From positions 1,436 to 11,769 of the forward strand of contig JAXIUW010095560.1 of assembly GCA_035591015.1 (NCBI GenBank): a stretch of 10,334 nt of DNA, in the 5' to 3' direction. Both the position numbers and the translations under genes were made by a program. The notes beneath the pieces were generated by a model. It worked only from the letters and a program-made list of their open reading frames with translations, was not told where the DNA came from and ran no database searches. Position 1 is the first letter of the stretch, and every line of letters begins with the position of its first letter. This document shows, piece after piece, positions 6,271-10,334 of the stretch. The stretch is from Cephalothrix simula. Taxonomy: Eukaryota > Nemertea > Palaeonemertea > Archinemertea > Cephalotrichidae.

Positions 6271-7466
6271 ATACTTGCCCGTATGAAATAATATTTTAAT
6301 AGTTTACGTTCATATTTTAATGAAAATGAAAATGAGATTTATTAGTTTTGAAAGGAACTTCTATTCTTTCCCAAATAATTTATAATTCTCATTGATATAT
6401 TATTATTGGGTCTAAAATTAATTTGGGTCAATAATCAATGGTTAATTGAATAGCATAGCCTTGATATTGGCTATACATTGAGGGAAAAATGTCCAAAATC
6501 CTTAATGAAAGTTTTTTTCATTGAAATTATTTTATAAACCTGGGAAGTGTATCATTTCAATTGATAAATACATGCATTCACAAAAGGCTGAAAAATTCAT
6601 ATGGGCCCGAAAACCAAAAAAATCTTTTTATATACTTTGGCCCATTGACGCCTACATCACCCTTTTCTCTACAAAAAAGCATATTTAACTTTTGGCATCT
6701 TTTTGGGCCATTCTAGAGTCTTTTTCCCACCAATTTCTAAAATCCGAAAAAATCAATATTTTTGCGCCATCTCTTTTTAAAGGGTCTCCGTGCAGGGGGT
6801 AACAAATATCCATGCGAAAAAGTGCGACACTTGGTCCGCATTTAGCAATTGAAAATATTAAAAAAGCCAATTTTTGGCATGATCCATTTGCTTCCTAATT
6901 TTTTTCGAGCGTATTATTATTCATTTCATGATTTATGAAGTCGCGAAATTTAAACTTCCCACTCTGGGCAGCTTTTAGAATATTGCCCCCTTCAAAGTTG
7001 GAGTTGGTTGGACTAATTATGATAACCTTTTGACCTAATTAAGTTAAGGTACTTTTTTTAACTCGTTCAGCGCAGAATTCACAAGTTCCTATGAATCCAC
7101 GTTCCGTTCTTGAATATTTTAGTCAATCATTCTTCGAATTTTCTGTTTTTATTTTTTGCTATTTTGCCCTTCATTCAGTTTATCTGAGTACGGTATGTGG
7201 TTTAGGAAGAGATGTATATGATATTGTAAATATATTTTGCTGGAATGTTAGCTTTAAATATTTGCAGTTTTCCGTATCCGTTATTAATGTTAAAATATGA
7301 TGGGATGGAACCAATTTAAGTTAATAAATTTTGACTGTATTATTTATGATGATCAAATGACCATCACGTGATATGGGGTTCGGAAATATCGATCATTCAT
7401 ACGGCCATTATATTAGGGAATATTGAAAAAAGGTAGTTTCCCAAAAATGTTACCCCATATTTAGTG
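6271..7466. other. AT-rich stretch, no gene supported
   Basis: Over 1 kb of AT-rich sequence. A 61-codon minus-strand frame (6685-6870) and a 69-codon plus-strand frame (7091-7300) occur, neither with a recognisable domain or exon boundary. TTAACTCGTTCAGCGC at 7058-7073 resembles a TTAA-flanked terminus, but no matching inverted end was found. The E-box palindrome ATCACGTGAT lies at 7363-7372. Confidence 0.5.
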
Positions 7467-7562
7467 TATATAAGGTCTGCAGCACTTCTCAGTTACTTCT
7501 CACCCTAATTAATCTGGCACCTGGAACCGATGATAAGTGAGAGGTGCTGGAGACATAATATA
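7467..7562. ncRNA. Candidate hairpin RNA of pre-miRNA size
   Basis: The 21-nt arm at 7475-7495 pairs with 7534-7554 at 19 positions, including one G-U wobble and two isolated G-G mismatches; the core is CAGCACTTCTCA against TGAGAGGTGCTG. The stem continues outward with five consecutive A-U pairs and one isolated pair (7467-7473 with 7556-7562). The loop is 38 nt, giving a fold of about 96 nt overall. Stem length and small mismatches fit an animal miRNA precursor. The plus strand is as plausible as the minus. No known miRNA seed is recognised, the loop is rather large, and short palindromic MITEs give the same picture, so expression data would be needed. TATATAAG at 7467-7474 overlaps the base of the stem. 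Confidence 0.25.
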
Positions 7563-8284
7563 ATGCGTTGAAGGATTTTGTAGGTTTTCAAAAGAGAGCA
7601 AAAGTTTTGGTAGTAAAAATCTACGCTTAAGGGAGGGGCGCAAAATTTGGATTTTCTTTTTTAAAATCTTCTAATTTTTGAAAACAATCGCTATGTCTTT
7701 TGGCGCTGGAGAAAGTGGAACAAACTAGTTTTTCGGTACATGTATGAGTGTGTTAGCCTAGGCTCGAAGGCATTTTATAAATTATTTTCGACAACCCGCT
7801 TTAAAAAATTCAAATAGAATTTGTCACTCTGTTTTTAAATGCCACTAAAAGGTACAAGGGCACTTTACTGCAAAGTATATCTTAAAAATTACGTGTTATA
7901 TATACATGTTTAGGGTGATTTTTTTCAATAATGATTTTTAAAAGTAAGATATTAAATCCATTCAATGATTGTGAGGCATTTTTGTAAAGAAATACTTGTG
8001 TTATGACTAACTTAATGTTTCTATTAAATTCTCTTTGAATTCAATTTTTAGTATTTTATTTGAATATGCTCTAAAAGAATTTTTATTTTCATTTTTGTGT
8101 ATTCAAAACATGAAATGCATAGTGCATTGTAAAGAATATATTGATTTGCATGTACAAAATACAGGAATTTATGGATAAAATGAGCAGAAAAGCCCCCCCC
8201 GCGAGTTTCGGGAGAACTGATGCCTAAACCCCCTTGAACCTTATATATTCTGAATCTTTGGGGAAAACCCTGATCCAAGATATT
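7563..8284. other. AT-rich stretch without a gene
   Basis: No supported gene or RNA. A run of eight C (8193-8200) occurs close to the SINE-like element. A minus-strand frame at 8048-8278 overlaps this region and has no recognisable domain. Confidence 0.5.
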
Positions 8285-8458
8285 ATTTGTTGCGCCACCC
8301 CGGGCTCATTTCTACATGCCTGGGAACCATCTCTCGGCTACGACAGGGATCTTTAACGTTCGAACCTTGTGCCCTATACGGTCCGCCTGTCGCCCCATTG
8401 CAATTGAAACCCGGGTTCCAAGGCAACTTGACGCTCTATCCATTGCGCCACGGAGTTA
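8285..8458 (-). mobile_element. tRNA-derived SINE-like element
   Basis: Read on the minus strand, the element begins near 8458 and soon shows TGGCGCAATGGATAGAGCGT, whose first 11 bases (8450-8440) fit the internal A box of a pol III tRNA promoter and resemble tRNA-Arg genes. A B-box-like GGGTTTCAATT begins about 39 nt downstream (canonical spacing about 44). A better GGTTCGAACG follows at 8366-8357, some 84 nt from the A box. A tRNA-unrelated body continues to about 8285, ending with GGGGTGGCGCAAC, which echoes the head. The segment is GC-balanced in AT-rich surroundings, as expected of an inserted retroelement. No protein is encoded: the 60-codon plus-strand frame at 8287-8469 is antisense to it. 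I see no poly-A or simple-repeat tail and no target-site duplication, so the boundaries and the SINE family are uncertain. It would have needed a LINE-encoded reverse transcriptase in trans. Confidence 0.55.
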
Positions 8459-8474
8459 CACTAATGTGATGTTT

Positions 8475-9448
8475 ATAGAAAGCTAGTAGATAATGAAGAC
8501 ATAGCTTCCTCTGGTTTCCCCCTCTTGGGACTACTGGCGAAGTTTAGCTCATCCCTGTGTATTCTATAATGATCATACATATTCATAAAAATTTATTATT
8601 TCTCTATTCATAATAACTATTATATAAATAGTACTTTAAAAATGTATATTTTTCCGAACATGATAAAAATGTATCTGAATAGTTTCATGTTCTTTGTTGA
8701 CTTTTGCCTGCCTGCAATTTACATGTATTAGTGGGGTAATTAAAATATTTTAGGACCAAAATATATAACGGTCTGTAGATGATAAGATATTTCTTTTCAA
8801 TTCTAATAGTTCATAAAATTGGTTCAATAAAATTTTAAAGTACGCATGTATATGCATTTTTCATGCCTACTGAATTGGGATTAGCCTATTAATCCACCAT
8901 AATCTTGGTCAAACGACTGGAAGAGTTCAAAATTTTACGTCTTTTAAAAGAAAACCGAAAAGAGTTGCCAAAAATTGTTAAATCCAAAATTCACGCTTTA
9001 TAGTAACGAATGATTGTTTTAGGCATATATTCAAAGTGTCGTGCTGTAAAATCCTCGTGTTTCTAATAGACATTGTTATTGGTTTAAATCTTTTTTAACT
9101 TTCTACCGGTATTTCAAGTAAACCTGCAACATTGGTTCCTTATATATGACGATCTAAAGTAATGACACACATTAGTATGAATGTGAGGTCATGAAGCTTT
9201 CAAAACTTGTTAATTAATTGTTAACACGTATTGGAACAGAAGATTCTTGTTTTTATTATTCTAATCTTAAATATGCTCTAATTCACTTGATTTAGTAGTG
9301 ATGACTGGTCGGTGCCTCGGTGGAATGCTTCTGCACTATAGGATACATTTTTGATACACCCTGTATATTCCAAATCAGATCAATTAGGCCCAGAGCATCT
9401 TTTTTGCATTTTGATAGCGTTTCAATTCTTTGCAATGTACTTACTTAT
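8475..9448. other. Long AT-rich stretch, no gene seen
   Basis: Nearly 1 kb without a supported feature: no long open frame, no repeat pair and no RNA fold that stands out by eye. ACACCCTGTAT at 9356-9366 matches 6130-6140. Confidence 0.5.
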
Positions 9449-9508
9449 GGCGGTCTAATGTGCTGTCCTTCGGGTAAGTATCTGACGGGTTCGATCCCTG
9501 GGTCCGCC
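9449..9508 (+). pseudogene. Shortened tRNA-like unit (tRNA pseudogene or SINE head)
   Basis: GGCGGTC (9449-9455) pairs with GTCCGCC (9502-9508) at 6 of 7 positions as an acceptor stem. Directly before the 3' strand is a correctly spaced T arm: five-position stem halves at 9485-9489 and 9497-9501 (three Watson-Crick pairs, one G-U, one mismatch) around a canonical 7-nt TTCGATC loop. The B box GGTTCGATCCC (9488-9498) is strong. Only 29 nt lie between acceptor and T arm, where a normal tRNA has about 41, so roughly one arm is missing. A functional tRNA is unlikely; a decayed tRNA gene or the head of a tRNA-derived SINE is more likely. No CCA is encoded, as usual for animal nuclear genes. Confidence 0.5.
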
Positions 9509-10007
9509 GAGTGCTCTTAGGGTCTCAATCTTCCTTTTTATCAATTATATACGAAAATAAAATTGAAAAAGCTAATTATAACAACAATAAAAGTTCAGGA
9601 AATCTAATTTCATTGACATAAGGGTAATTGTAAGGGAGGGGCTAGGTAATTTAGAATTATTTAAACTTCCGATCCCTACCCAAGTTTTAAACTGGGATTG
9701 GTTTTGAACTTAACTATTGTTCACTCCATCATCAAAATTCTATAGTTAAGTGTTTATATACATCAGTTATGTTGTTATAAATTCCTAAAGGTTACTGGAA
9801 GAATGCAGGTGAAAATTCCTGGAATTCTAGGATTTCGAAGTGATATGAATGTATTTATTAAACGTGAGATTCCGAAAGGAATTTCATTTTGAAAATGTAT
9901 GATCTTTACTGTCTATGTTAACTTCTAATATCAAAGTTTTAAAAATTCTAAGTAGTATAACTGGACAGAATATGCCCCCCGTGGTCTGGAAATTTTTATA
10001 CATCTAT
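9509..10007. other. AT-rich stretch, no gene seen
   Basis: About 500 bp without a supported feature. A near-palindromic CCCAAGTTTTAAACTGGG lies around 9679-9696. No open frame or repeat pair is evident. Confidence 0.5.
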
Positions 10008-10249
10008 ACGTCGGGATCTACTATTTCGCAACACCTATGATTGTATCGCAAGTTTTTCGTTTCAGCTCTTTCCACGACAATCGCTTCCAGTTTCTCCTAC
10101 CAGCAGACTAAAATTAAATGGGATAAATTTGGCTTACGAAACTGAAAATGATAGAGACTGGTAGCAGCTGGTAGCGATTTGTCGTCGACAAAGCTAAAAG
10201 AAAAACTTGCGATACAATAAGTGTGTTGCAAAATAACAGGACGCGGCGT
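10008..10249. mobile_element. Inverted-repeat element (MITE-like) of unknown family
   Basis: The left arm (about 10022-10103) matches the reverse complement of the right arm (about 10158-10235). The shared core ATTGTATCGCAAGTTTTTC is exact, preceded by GCAACAC and followed by AGCT.T..C.ACGACAA.TCGCT.CCAG, with small differences. Weaker matching extends outward to about 10008 and 10249 (13 of 20 positions). The loop between the arms is about 54 bp and itself contains CGAAACTGAAAA, an echo of the CGTTTCAG word in the left arm. The whole could fold into one long hairpin. No transposase frame is present. No target-site duplication could be fixed, so the outer ends and class are unresolved. Confidence 0.75.
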
Positions 10250-10334
10250 CAGCTGTATTTTGTTCTTCGGAACTTTTTCTCAAAAGTAGTTTTTGGTGGT
10301 GAGAATCTAACCCCTACTGTCACAGAGGTTTCCG

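Noticed and set aside
6685-6870. 61-codon minus-strand open frame
   Set aside because: Short, no recognisable motif, no exon boundaries; AT-rich chance frame.
7058-7073. TTAACTCGTTCAGCGC, resembling a piggyBac-like terminus beside TTAA
   Set aside because: No inverted partner ending in TTAA was found on either side, and TTAA is frequent in AT-rich DNA.
7091-7300. 69-codon hydrophobic open frame, membrane-protein-like
   Set aside because: The Phe/Ile/Tyr/Val richness is what AT-rich sequence yields by chance; there is no family signature or initiation context.
9449-9508. Functional nuclear tRNA gene
   Set aside because: About 12 nt are missing between acceptor and T arm, the A box is poor and no anticodon arm can be placed with confidence.

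Overview
The window looks like non-coding, repeat-laden nuclear DNA from an animal, most likely a marine invertebrate; a mollusc or other lophotrochozoan is a guess from the look of the repeats. It is strongly AT-rich with local GC islands. No open frame exceeds about 160 codons, and the longest lies on a repeat arm. There are no bacterial-style operons, and I recognise no conserved protein domain on either strand. I found no convincing host exon, so this is probably intergenic or deep intronic sequence.

Layout. 1-320 is plain AT-rich sequence. 321-729 is a large imperfect palindrome (foldback). 770-1110 is a short hAT-like non-autonomous element with an internal 43-44 bp duplication, and a second, older copy lies at 3697-3986. 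About 1440-2030 is a GC-rich island of unknown origin with iterated CCCCGGGG-type motifs. 2562-2864 is a short piggyBac-like MITE bounded by TTAA, carrying perfect palindromes and TGACGTCA sites. 3209-3460 is a two-unit repeat of about 124 bp. 5022-5180 holds a palindromic E-box, a TGACGTCA site and two hairpins. 5321-5595 is another two-copy diverged repeat.

In the second half, 7467-7562 folds into a hairpin of pre-miRNA size. 8285-8458 (minus strand) is a tRNA-derived SINE-like element. 9449-9508 is a shortened tRNA-like unit with an intact T arm. About 10008-10249 is an inverted-repeat element close to the right edge. The remaining stretches are AT-rich sequence in which I see nothing definable.

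Nothing here supports a multi-gene system. The window is best read as a graveyard of small non-autonomous elements (foldback, hAT-like, piggyBac-like, SINE-like), none with its own transposase or reverse transcriptase. The features most worth following up are the foldback with a nested direct repeat, the CRE-bearing piggyBac-like MITE, the pre-miRNA-like hairpin and the unidentified GC-rich island.
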